This document shows, piece by piece, positions 27,882-35,657 of a DNA stretch of 64,000 nt. Each line of letters opens with the position of its first letter. Position 1 is the stretch's first letter. The stretch is from Acidobacteria bacterium 13_1_20CM_3_53_8. Its GTDB lineage: Bacteria > Acidobacteriota > Blastocatellia > Pyrinomonadales > Pyrinomonadaceae. Both the position numbers and the translations under genes were made by a program. The DNA lies in assembly GCA_001920415.1 (NCBI GenBank), contig MNJR01000144.1, forward strand, positions 38,941 to 102,940, read 5' to 3'. The notes under the pieces were generated by a model. The model saw only the letters and a list, made by a program, of their open reading frames with translations. It was not told where the DNA came from and ran no database searches.

Positions 27882-29678
27882 ATGTACATACTTGGAATAA
27901 ACGCATATCACGGTGACGCTGCTGCTGCTGTGATTCGTGATGGTCGCTTGATTGCGGCTGTGGAAGAAGAGCGGTTCAATCGTCGCAAGCATTGCGCAGG
28001 ATTTCCGATTGAGTCGGTGAAATATTGTCTTGAAGCTGCTGGCTGCTCTATTGAAGATGTGGAGCACATAGGCATTTCGCGTGACCCGTCGGCGCATCTT
28101 CACAAAAAGATTCTTTACACTGCGACGCGCGCCGCAAAAAGTCTGGGCGATTTCGACAAAGGAAAGAAGGCGAAGAGCGAAAGAAACGGGTCAAGCGTTT
28201 TCCGTCAGGTGGCAGACCGCCTTGCTAACGCCGCGCGCGTGCGCGATTTGAAGGACGATCTGGCGAGAGCCTTGAAAATTCCAAAGAACAGGTTTCGAGC
28301 GCAGTTTCATAACGTAGAGCATCACCGCGCGCATCTTGCAAGCTCTTTCTTCGTCTCGCCGTTTGAGCGCGCCGCGCTGCTTTCGATTGACGGCTTCGGA
28401 GATTTCATCTCAACCATGTGGGCCGTAGGCGAAGGCAACTCGATTGATGTTCTGGGACAGGTTGAATATCCGCACTCTTCCGGCATTCTCTACACGGCGA
28501 CCACTCAGTTCATAGGTTTTCCGCACTACGGCGACGAAGGAAAAGTTATGGGGCTTGCGCCGTATGGCGAGCCGCGCTTCATAGAAGATTTTCGGGACAT
28601 CATCAGAACTGAAGAGGGCGGACGCTTTCGTCTGAATTTAGATTACTTCCGTCACCACGCCGAAGGCGTAGAGATGAGTTGGGACGAAGGCTCGCCCGTC
28701 ATAGGCAGAATCTTTTCCGATGAATTCGTGCGGAGGTTCGGGGCTGCCCGCGTCGCAGGCTCACCCTTGACCGACCGCGAGCGAGACATAGCTGCGAGTC
28801 TTCAACTGCGTCTTGAAGAGATAGGCTTTCATGTTCTAAATCATTTGCATGACAAGACCGGTTTGACTGATCTGGGTTTATCGGGCGGTGTGGCCTACAA
28901 CTCGGTAATGAATGGAAAGATTCTTCTAAACACTCCGTTTCGCCGCGTCTTCGTACAACCTGCTGCTGGCGATAGCGGGACTGCGCTGGGCGTTTGCTAT
29001 CACATTTACAACAATCTTCTAGACAAACCTCGCGCGGAAATTATGGAGGGCGCTTACACTGGCCCGGAGTTCAGCGACACGGAGATTCGCAGCGAGCTTG
29101 AGCGGGCGGGATTAAAGTTCGAGAGCTATTCTGATAGCGAGGTAACAAGACGCGCGGCTGAGGATATAGCGGACGGCGCAGTGGTTGGATGGTTTCAAGG
29201 GCGCATGGAGTTTGGGCCTCGCGCTCTTGGAAATCGCTCGATCGTCGTTGACCCGCGCCGCTCGGACATGAAAGAGATTCTGAACGAGCGAATAAAGAAG
29301 CGCGAGCCTTTCAGACCATTCGCGCCTTCGATTCTTGAAGAGCACGTCGGAGATTATTTCGAACAGACGCATCCAGCGCCAACCATGTTGATGGTCTATC
29401 AGATCAAACCCGAACGACGCGCAGAGATTCCTGCGGTCACACACGTTGACGGCTCAGGTCGTTTGCAAACTGTTTCCGAGAATGTCAACCCTCGTTACTA
29501 TCAACTCATTTCAGACTTCCACAGCCTGACCGGAGTCCCTGTGGTTCTGAACACATCGTTTAATGAGAACGAGCCTGTCGTCTGCACTCCGCGCCATGCC
29601 ATTGACTGCTTTTTGAAGACGCGTATGGATGTGCTCTACTTAGGAAATAATGTAGTTCGCCGCGAGCAGCATGATTAA
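27882..29678 (+). CDS. NodU/CmcH-family carbamoyltransferase
   Basis: Transfers a carbamoyl group from carbamoyl phosphate to a hydroxyl, here probably of a sugar. The N-terminal Kae1-like ASKHA domain begins YILGINAYHGDAAAAVIRDG and contains VEEERFNRRKH, HHRAHLASSFFVSPF (about 147-161), LLSIDGFGDF and KVMGLAPYGEPR (about 223-234). The C-terminal domain has GWFQGRMEFGPRALGNRSI (about 442-460) and REPFRPFAPSILEE, diagnostic of the family. At 598 aa it is full length. A carbamoyl decoration of the polysaccharide is the likely outcome, as with Nod factors. Confidence 0.94.
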   Translation: MYILGINAYHGDAAAAVIRDGRLIAAVEEERFNRRKHCAGFPIESVKYCLEAAGCSIEDVEHIGISRDPSAHLHKKILYTATRAAKSLGDFDKGKKAKSERNGSSVFRQVADRLANAARVRDLKDDLARALKIPKNRFRAQFHNVEHHRAHLASSFFVSPFERAALLSIDGFGDFISTMWAVGEGNSIDVLGQVEYPHSSGILYTATTQFIGFPHYGDEGKVMGLAPYGEPRFIEDFRDIIRTEEGGRFRLNLDYFRHHAEGVEMSWDEGSPVIGRIFSDEFVRRFGAARVAGSPLTDRERDIAASLQLRLEEIGFHVLNHLHDKTGLTDLGLSGGVAYNSVMNGKILLNTPFRRVFVQPAAGDSGTALGVCYHIYNNLLDKPRAEIMEGAYTGPEFSDTEIRSELERAGLKFESYSDSEVTRRAAEDIADGAVVGWFQGRMEFGPRALGNRSIVVDPRRSDMKEILNERIKKREPFRPFAPSILEEHVGDYFEQTHPAPTMLMVYQIKPERRAEIPAVTHVDGSGRLQTVSENVNPRYYQLISDFHSLTGVPVVLNTSFNENEPVVCTPRHAIDCFLKTRMDVLYLGNNVVRREQHD

Positions 29679-29699
29679 TTTCAGGAGCGATCTATTGTT

Positions 29700-30650
29700 A
29701 TGAGAATTCTTGTGACAGGCGGTGCGGGGTTTATCGGTTCGCACCTTTGCGAGCGTTTGGTCAGTGAAGGAAATGATGTCATTTGCCTTGACAATTTTTT
29801 TACAGGGCGCCGAGAGAACATATTTCATTTACTCGATGATCGTCGCTTTGAATTGCTGCGTCACGATGTCATCGAACCTATCTTGCTCGAAGTAGATCAA
29901 ATCTATAATCTAGCTTGCCCCGCTTCGCCCATTCACTATCAGTACAATCCCGTGAAGACTGTGAAGACGAACGTGATGGGAACACTCAACATGCTAGGTT
30001 TATCAAAGCGTGTGAAGGCTCGCATCCTTCAGGCTTCGACTTCGGAAGTTTACGGCGACCCGGAAGTGCATCCTCAAACGGAAGACTACTGTGGGCACGT
30101 CAATATGATCGGGATCAGGGCATGCTACGACGAAGGAAAACGTGTTGCGGAAACTCTGATGATGGATTATCACCGTCAGAATAAAGTTGACACTCGCATT
30201 GCGCGCATCTTTAACACCTATGGGCCAAGGATGCTTGAGAATGATGGGCGCGTCGTCTCGAATTTCATAATGCAGATATTGCGCGGCGAAGAGTTGACGA
30301 TTTACGGCGACGGCTCGCAGACTCGCTCGTTCTGTTACGTTGACGATCTAGTAGAAGCTCTGATTCGTTTGATGAACTGCGAAGGAATTCACGACCCTGT
30401 TAATCTGGGCAATCCGGGCGAATTTACAATCAAGGAGCTGGCCGAAGAGGTCGCGCGACTTTGCGGAGCAACGCCGCGCTTCAAATACTGCGCGCTCCCG
30501 CAGGATGACCCCAAACAACGAAAGCCGGACATCACACGTGCCCAAAAATTCTTAAACTGGAATCCAACAATTCCGCTACGCGATGGCCTTCAGCGCACGG
30601 TCGCCTATTTCGCATCTCGCGTTCGCCAGGCTCCCGCTCTACAGATTTGA
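29700..30650 (+). CDS. UDP-glucuronate decarboxylase (UDP-xylose synthase)
   Basis: Extended SDR converting UDP-glucuronate to UDP-xylose. [19 protein letters not shown] binds NAD (about 7-25); [11 protein letters not shown], the RHDVIEPI segment and [18 protein letters not shown] (about 73-90) are diagnostic of UXS. The catalytic Tyr-xxx-Lys pair lies in [13 protein letters not shown] (about 142-154). [20 protein letters not shown] also matches. The usual DYWGHVNPIGPRACY region reads [15 protein letters not shown] here. At 316 aa it is of usual size for the soluble bacterial form. No UDP-glucose dehydrogenase to supply its substrate is seen in the window. Confidence 0.94.
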   Translation: MRILVTGGAGFIGSHLCERLVSEGNDVICLDNFFTGRRENIFHLLDDRRFELLRHDVIEPILLEVDQIYNLACPASPIHYQYNPVKTVKTNVMGTLNMLGLSKRVKARILQASTSEVYGDPEVHPQTEDYCGHVNMIGIRACYDEGKRVAETLMMDYHRQNKVDTRIARIFNTYGPRMLENDGRVVSNFIMQILRGEELTIYGDGSQTRSFCYVDDLVEALIRLMNCEGIHDPVNLGNPGEFTIKELAEEVARLCGATPRFKYCALPQDDPKQRKPDITRAQKFLNWNPTIPLRDGLQRTVAYFASRVRQAPALQI

Positions 30651-30755
30651 GAGTTCGACGACGAAACGTTCTGCGTCTCTTTTGAATAAATACGCGCGTC
30701 CGATAACGCCGAAGAAAGACGCTTCTCTTATTAGAAACTTATTCAAATTAAGCGA

Positions 30756-32009
30756 ATGAAAGTGCTTCTTCTAAATCAGTGCTTCTATCCTGATGTGGTT
30801 TCGGCTAGCCAGCATCTGACAGACTTCGCAGTGAGGCTGGCTGACGAGGGGCACGATGTGACGGTTCTGGCGAGCCGCAGAGGTTATGATGACGCGGAAG
30901 CGCGCTTCGCCAAACGAGAGATGTGGAAGGGGATTAAGATCATACGCGTTCCTTCGCTCAATCTTGGAAAAAATTCGAAGTTGCGCAGGTCTATGAATTT
31001 CGCAAGCTTTCTGGCGGCTTGCGTTTTCCGCCTGACGCTTTTGCCCCGGCATGACGTTGTCGTTGGGATGACAGCGCCTCCGCTCATCTCTTTTCTCGCG
31101 GCGCTCTTCGTTCAATTGAAAGGCGGTCGCTTCGTCTACTGGGTCATGGACTTGAATCCTGATGAAGCAGTAGCCGCAGGGTGGTTGCGCGAGCGCTCCA
31201 TTGCTGCAAGATTTCTTAACTCCATACTTCTATACGCGCTTCGACACGCTGAAAAGATTATAGTGCTGGATCGCTTCATGAAAGAGCGCATCCTTGCCAA
31301 AGCCATTTCAGGCGAAAAAATAGAGATTGTTCCGCCCTGGTCTCATGATGATGCCGTAAAGTTTGACATTGAAGGCAGAGAAGCATTTCGCCAAAAACAC
31401 GATCTTTCAGAAAAATTCGTAGTCATGTATTCCGGCAATCACAGCCCATGTCACCCGCTCGATACGCTTCTGGACGCGGCTCAAAGGTTGAAGGATAATT
31501 CCAACGTAGCGTTCTGCTTCGTAGGCGGCGGGAGCGAATTTGCAAAGGTCAAGAGCTTTGCTGTTGAGCGTGAGTTGAAAAATATTCTGTGCCTGCCGTA
31601 TCAGCCGCTAGACAAGCTGTCCGCATCGCTCTCTGCGGCAGACCTTCACGTAGTAGTTATGGGCGAGCAGTTCGCTGGAATAGTTCATCCATGCAAAATA
31701 TATAACATTCTTTCCGTAGGCGCGCCGTTTCTCTACATTGGCCCAACGGAAAGCCACGTGGTTGACATACTCCCACAAATTCCCTCGCGCGAGGCCGGTC
31801 GTACGGCCAAACACGGCGAGGTGGACAAAGTAGTCGCTCATATTTTCGAAGCCATGCGGGACGAGCAAGTCTTGCCCTTACTGAATGAGGTAGAGTTTTC
31901 AAGCAGGTTCTCTATGGGAGCGCTGCTGCCCAGCATGGTTGAAGCAATTGAAGCTCAGCCGACGGAATTGCCCGTGCGCAGCCTCGGCGCTTCAAACACC
32001 AGCGCATAA
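30756..32009 (+). CDS. GT4-family glycosyltransferase (WcaI-like)
   Basis: GT-B glycosyltransferase with the opening VLLLNQCFYPDVVSASQHLTDFA (about 3-25), which resembles WcaI and WbuB-like transferases. Later motifs are DVVVGMTAPPLISFLAALF, FVYWVMDLNPDEAVAAGW (about 129-146), VVMYSGNHSPCHPLDTLLDAA and FCFVGGGSEFAKVKS. The usual C-terminal EX7E site reads more like EQFAGIVHPCKIYNILSVG (about 307-325), as in that subfamily. Length 417 aa. It sits between two nucleotide-sugar epimerase-type genes. Confidence 0.9.
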   Translation: MKVLLLNQCFYPDVVSASQHLTDFAVRLADEGHDVTVLASRRGYDDAEARFAKREMWKGIKIIRVPSLNLGKNSKLRRSMNFASFLAACVFRLTLLPRHDVVVGMTAPPLISFLAALFVQLKGGRFVYWVMDLNPDEAVAAGWLRERSIAARFLNSILLYALRHAEKIIVLDRFMKERILAKAISGEKIEIVPPWSHDDAVKFDIEGREAFRQKHDLSEKFVVMYSGNHSPCHPLDTLLDAAQRLKDNSNVAFCFVGGGSEFAKVKSFAVERELKNILCLPYQPLDKLSASLSAADLHVVVMGEQFAGIVHPCKIYNILSVGAPFLYIGPTESHVVDILPQIPSREAGRTAKHGEVDKVVAHIFEAMRDEQVLPLLNEVEFSSRFSMGALLPSMVEAIEAQPTELPVRSLGASNTSA

Positions 32010-32049
32010 ATTTCCAAAAAATCTTTAATTCAAATCGAAGGAGCTTTGA

Positions 32050-33075
32050 ATGTCAGAACAAGTAAAAGTCCTGGTCACAGGCGCGGGCGGTTTTATAGGT
32101 CATCACTTAACCAAATATCTTGTTGACAGAGGCTACTGGGTTCGCGGCGTTGACGTAAAAGAGCCTGAGTACGCGCCGACCTCTGCGCACGAGTTTGAGC
32201 TTCTTGATCTGAGCAAAGAAGAGAACTGTCTCAAAGCTACGCGAGGCGTTGAGGAAGTTTACGGGTTGGCGGCCAACATGGGCGGTATAGGTTTCATTGA
32301 GACCAACAAGGCCGTCATCGTGCGCGATAACACCTTCATCAACATGCACACAATCGAAGCCGCCCGCCAGAACCACGTTAAGAGGTATCTATACACTTCT
32401 AGCGCCTGCATCTATCCGGGCTATCTGCAACGGGACGCAGATGTGACGCCGCTCAAGGAAGAAGATGCGTATCCGGCTGATGCCGAAGACGGCTACGGTT
32501 GGGAGAAGCTTTACATGGAGCGTGTGTGTCGCCATTACACGGAAGATTTCGGGCTGGACACGCGCGTCGTACGCTTCCACAACATCTTTGGCCCACTGGG
32601 AACTTACGACGGCGGGCGCGAAAAATCTCCTGCGGCAATCTGTAGAAAGATAGCGCTCGCGCACGATGGCGATTCCATAGAAGTCTGGGGCGATGGCGAG
32701 CAGACACGCTCCTACTGCTACATTGACGACTGCGTTGAAGGAATTTTCAGGCTGATGCGAAGCTCTCATCGTGAGCCGCTTAATCTTGGGCAGGATCGCA
32801 TGATCTCAATCAACGAGCTTGTTGACATCGTCTCTAAAATCGCCGGGAAGAGAATTGGAAAGAGTTACGATCTGACGAAGCCGCAAGGGGTTCGCGGTCG
32901 CAATAGCGACAACACGCGGCTGCGCGAAGTTCTCAAGTGGGAGCCGCAGGTCTCGCTCGAAGACGGACTTGCGAAGACGTATCGGTGGATTGAAGGCGAG
33001 CTGCATAAAGAGGGAAGAATCCCATCGCAACGGGTTCAGCAACCTGCGGTCGAAGCTTCAGCAATTTCAGACTAA
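32050..33075 (+). CDS. GDP-mannose 3,5-epimerase-like SDR
   Basis: Strongly resembles plant GDP-mannose 3,5-epimerase, which makes GDP-L-galactose and GDP-L-gulose. NAD-binding GAGGFIGHHLTKYLVDRGY (about 11-29), AANMGGIGFIETNKAVI (about 75-91), SSACIYP with the catalytic Cys (about 117-123), YGWEKLYME with Tyr-xxx-Lys, FHNIFGPLGTYDGGREKSPAA carrying the second catalytic Lys, and PQGVRGRNSDNTRLRE all match. At 341 aa it is slightly shorter than the plant enzyme. A ribosome binding site (GAAGGAG) precedes the ATG. With gmd and fcl it draws on the same GDP-mannose pool. Confidence 0.9.
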   Translation: MSEQVKVLVTGAGGFIGHHLTKYLVDRGYWVRGVDVKEPEYAPTSAHEFELLDLSKEENCLKATRGVEEVYGLAANMGGIGFIETNKAVIVRDNTFINMHTIEAARQNHVKRYLYTSSACIYPGYLQRDADVTPLKEEDAYPADAEDGYGWEKLYMERVCRHYTEDFGLDTRVVRFHNIFGPLGTYDGGREKSPAAICRKIALAHDGDSIEVWGDGEQTRSYCYIDDCVEGIFRLMRSSHREPLNLGQDRMISINELVDIVSKIAGKRIGKSYDLTKPQGVRGRNSDNTRLREVLKWEPQVSLEDGLAKTYRWIEGELHKEGRIPSQRVQQPAVEASAISD

Positions 33076-33090
33076 GAGCAAGTCTCAATA

Positions 33091-33215
33091 TCTTAGCGAG
33101 CTTAAGTATTTCCCTTTGCGCCTTTGCGTGAACCCTCAATTATCTTGACTCTTAAGATTAACGAGAGTTGCATGTTCACGCAAAGGCGCAAAGATAAGAG
33201 ATAAGCTCGCTAAGA
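33091..33215. repeat. nested palindromic element (cctttgcg octamer words)
   Basis: An outer pair of perfect 14-base arms (33091-33104 with 33202-33215) encloses a perfect 20-base pair (33114-33133 with 33174-33193). The inner arm contains a tandem 8-base unit, CCTTTGCG twice, mirrored as CGCAAAGG. The loop of 40 bases has further short self-complementarity. The element fills most of the gap between the two epimerase genes. It belongs with the heptamer palindromes by architecture but uses an 8-base unit. Confidence 0.8.
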
Positions 33216-33250
33216 GGCTGAACGCTCGTAACGGATATTGAAATAATCAT

Positions 33251-34228
33251 ATGAAGGTGTTGGTGACGGGAGCAGGTGGCGCAATCGGGACGGCGCTGGT
33301 TGAGCATCTTCTAGCTGAAAAGCAGAGCGTACGCGCTCTTGTCCGAAAGTCCTCGCGCACGGATTATCTGAATAAGCGTGTAGAGGTTTTCGATGGTGAC
33401 TTGACCGATTCGGAATCTCTCAGTCGCGCAATTGAAGGCGTGAGCGTGGTCTTTCATCTAGCCGCGAAACTTCACATAAATTCCCCGGACGCCTCGCTTC
33501 GTGACGAGTATCGAAAGATAAATGTTGAAGGCACTCGGCGGCTTGCCGAAGCTGCGCGCTCGGCAGGTGTAGAGCGCATGGTCTTCTACAGCACTATCAA
33601 CGTCTACGGCTCATGCAATAATGCTGAAACTTTCGACGAGGATTCGCCGCTTAGACCGGAAACGATTTACGCCGAGACGAAGGCCGAGGGCGAGAGGATT
33701 GTTCTGGAAAATCTGCCTTCCGTTGTTCTACGCCTTGCAGCCGTCTATGGCCCAAGAATGAAAGGGAATTATCCTCTGCTTCTTAACGCCTTGAGCAAGG
33801 GGCACTTTGTGAAGATAGGAGATGGAAACAACAGGCGCAGTCTCGTCTATGTTTCGGACGTTTGCGCAGCGAGCCAGCTTGCAGCCTCGCACGAAAGCGC
33901 CGCAGGGAAAGTTTATAACTTAACGGACGGGCGCGTTCATACTCTGAATGAGATAATCGAAGCTATGAGTGCAGCGCTGGATAAAAGAGCGCCGCGCCTG
34001 CGTGTGCCCATCGCGCCGACTCGCGCGCTGGCCGGAGTGTTTGAGGACGGCGCGCGTCTTTTCGGAGTTCGTTCGCCTGTGGGAAGAGCTACGATTGATA
34101 AGCTCAACGAAGACATAGCTGTCAGTTCACAGAAGATAGAGCGCGAGCTAGGTTTCATACCGCGCTTCGATCTTGAACGGGGATGGCGCGAGACCGTTCG
34201 ATTGATGAAGGACAGGCGCGCAGCATGA
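33251..34228 (+). CDS. NAD-dependent epimerase/4-ketoreductase (WbpV/WreQ-like)
   Basis: Extended SDR of 325 aa. VTGAGGAIGTALVEHLLAE binds NAD (about 5-23); VVFHLAAKLHIN, YSTINVYGSC and YAETKAEGE with the Tyr-xxx-Lys pair (about 141-149) form the core. Its position directly before a WecA-type initiating transferase and near a membrane 4,6-dehydratase matches the WbpV-WbpL-WbpM and WreQ-WreU-WreV sets. Those make UDP-QuiNAc (or UDP-FucNAc) and load it on the lipid. That assignment is inference; a UDP-galactose-type epimerase is possible. It overlaps the next gene by four bases. Confidence 0.85.
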   Translation: MKVLVTGAGGAIGTALVEHLLAEKQSVRALVRKSSRTDYLNKRVEVFDGDLTDSESLSRAIEGVSVVFHLAAKLHINSPDASLRDEYRKINVEGTRRLAEAARSAGVERMVFYSTINVYGSCNNAETFDEDSPLRPETIYAETKAEGERIVLENLPSVVLRLAAVYGPRMKGNYPLLLNALSKGHFVKIGDGNNRRSLVYVSDVCAASQLAASHESAAGKVYNLTDGRVHTLNEIIEAMSAALDKRAPRLRVPIAPTRALAGVFEDGARLFGVRSPVGRATIDKLNEDIAVSSQKIERELGFIPRFDLERGWRETVRLMKDRRAA

Positions 34229-35298
34229 TAGCCGCACATCTTCTCATCTCTATAGTTGTATTAGCCCTCTCAGGCAGGGTAACACGCCACCTTTCTCTGC
34301 CTGCGTCGCGCCTGCGTCTTCTGGATCATCCAAACGAGCGCTCGCTTCATGATAAACCGATGCCACGCACAGGGGGGCTTGCGATTCTACTCAGTTTCGC
34401 AACGGGTCTCATAGCGGAACTGCTACTGAAAATTTCGGGCATAAGTGGCGATAGCAATTTTGTTGTGAGCAATCTTCTCATCATCGCAATGCTCTTCTTC
34501 ATAGCTGTGGTTTCGTTGTTGGATGATTGGAAAGAGCTTGCCCCAGCCATTCGCCTGATGGTTCACATAGCAGCCGCTTGCGGAGTTGTGTTCGGCGCGA
34601 GGGTGACAATTGGATCGCTCGCACTTCCCGTTCTTGGTTCTTATCAACTGAGCTTGCTGGCCGTCCCACTCACAATTTTGTGGTTGGTATGGATGACAAA
34701 TCTTTACAACTTCATGGACGGGATGGACGGGTTCGCGGGCGGCATGAGCGTAGTGGGTTTCGGTTTTCTTTGTCTGATAGCTTGGGGCGGTCATTACTAT
34801 TTCATGGCGCTGCTGGCGTTGCTCGCAGCAGCTTCGGCTGGCGGATTCCTGATTTTCAATCGCCCGCCCGCCAGAATTTTCATGGGCGATGTGGGAAGCA
34901 CGTTTCTAGGATTTCTTGCTGGCACACTTGCGGTCATGGGAGTTCACCTGGAGCTTTTCGACCTCTGGGTTCCCGTTCTAATCTTCTCGCCTTTCATAGT
35001 TGACGCGACCGTGACGCTGCTGCGCCGTCTGCTTCGCGGCGAAAAGGTCTGGCAGGCGCACCGAGAACATTATTACCAGCGCATGGTGCTCGCCGGTTGG
35101 AGTCATCGAAAGACAGTCTTGGCCGAGTACATTCTGATGATTGGCTGCGGTGCGAGCGCGGTTGTTTACATGAAGGTTGGCGCTACTACACGTCTGGTCA
35201 TATTACTGGGATGCGCGTTCGTCTATCTGCTGCTGGCTTTCGGCGTGAGACTTGCCGAGCAAAGAAAAAACCTTAGACCACCGGAATTGGCTATTTGA
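34225..35298 (+). CDS. WecA/WbpL-type undecaprenyl-phosphate sugar-1-phosphate transferase
   Basis: Polytopic membrane enzyme of the MraY/WecA family that starts repeat-unit synthesis by loading an N-acetylamino-sugar-1-phosphate on undecaprenyl phosphate. Conserved sites: HPNERSLHDKPMPRTGGLAI (about 34-53), the Asp-rich SLLDDWKEL, YNFMDGMDGFAGG (about 159-171), FMGDVGSTFLGF and HREHYYQRM. The start chosen is ATG overlapping the upstream TGA (ATGA); an earlier in-frame start 14 codons upstream would put charged residues before the first helix. The 357-residue length is usual. Confidence 0.93.
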   Translation: MIAAHLLISIVVLALSGRVTRHLSLPASRLRLLDHPNERSLHDKPMPRTGGLAILLSFATGLIAELLLKISGISGDSNFVVSNLLIIAMLFFIAVVSLLDDWKELAPAIRLMVHIAAACGVVFGARVTIGSLALPVLGSYQLSLLAVPLTILWLVWMTNLYNFMDGMDGFAGGMSVVGFGFLCLIAWGGHYYFMALLALLAAASAGGFLIFNRPPARIFMGDVGSTFLGFLAGTLAVMGVHLELFDLWVPVLIFSPFIVDATVTLLRRLLRGEKVWQAHREHYYQRMVLAGWSHRKTVLAEYILMIGCGASAVVYMKVGATTRLVILLGCAFVYLLLAFGVRLAEQRKNLRPPELAI

Positions 35299-35657
35299 TA
35301 AAGCGAGCGTGTTAGTTAATTCGGAAAAATTTTTGGTTCGTGTGCGAGTAGTGTCATAGTTTGAAAATATGATGCCGATGAATGTTGATCTTTATTTCCA
35401 AAATATGACAACGCCCGTGTGCGGCATAATTTTCCACTTTCAAGCCTTATGTGATATAAACACAGCCCCGTCCGGGTTAAATGAACAAGGTGAGTTAGCT
35501 CGCCGCGCTTGAGCCATGCTTTCAAGCTTCAGGCTTATTCGTTCATCGCGCGAACCGGATTTTCAGAGAAAAATTAATTTGATACAGTGCCTTGCTCCGT
35601 AAAGGCTTTCTCGCTTTCTAGAAAAAGTTTCGCCCGTTCCGACCGAATTGCAGCATT
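35299..35657 (+). promoter_or_regulatory. 359-base gap with conserved upstream element, copy 2
   Basis: No gene is seen here. The last part (35582-35624) carries ATACAGTG, CCTTGCTCCG, TAAAGGCT and CGCTTTCTAGAA. The first and last blocks match the gap before gmd; GCCTTGC..TAAAGGCT and GCGCTTTCTAGAA match the gap before the kinase gene at 44.0 kb. A GCTTGA/TCAAGC hairpin lies near 35508-35527. No clear terminator follows the upstream gene and no strong -35/-10 pair stands out. It probably holds the promoter of the following transcription unit. Confidence 0.35.

Noticed and set aside
30681-30747. Inverted repeat TTTGAATAA / TTATTCAAA before the WcaI-like gene
   Set aside because: Only 9 bp with a 49-base loop and AT-rich, within chance expectation, and without the word structure of the other palindromes.
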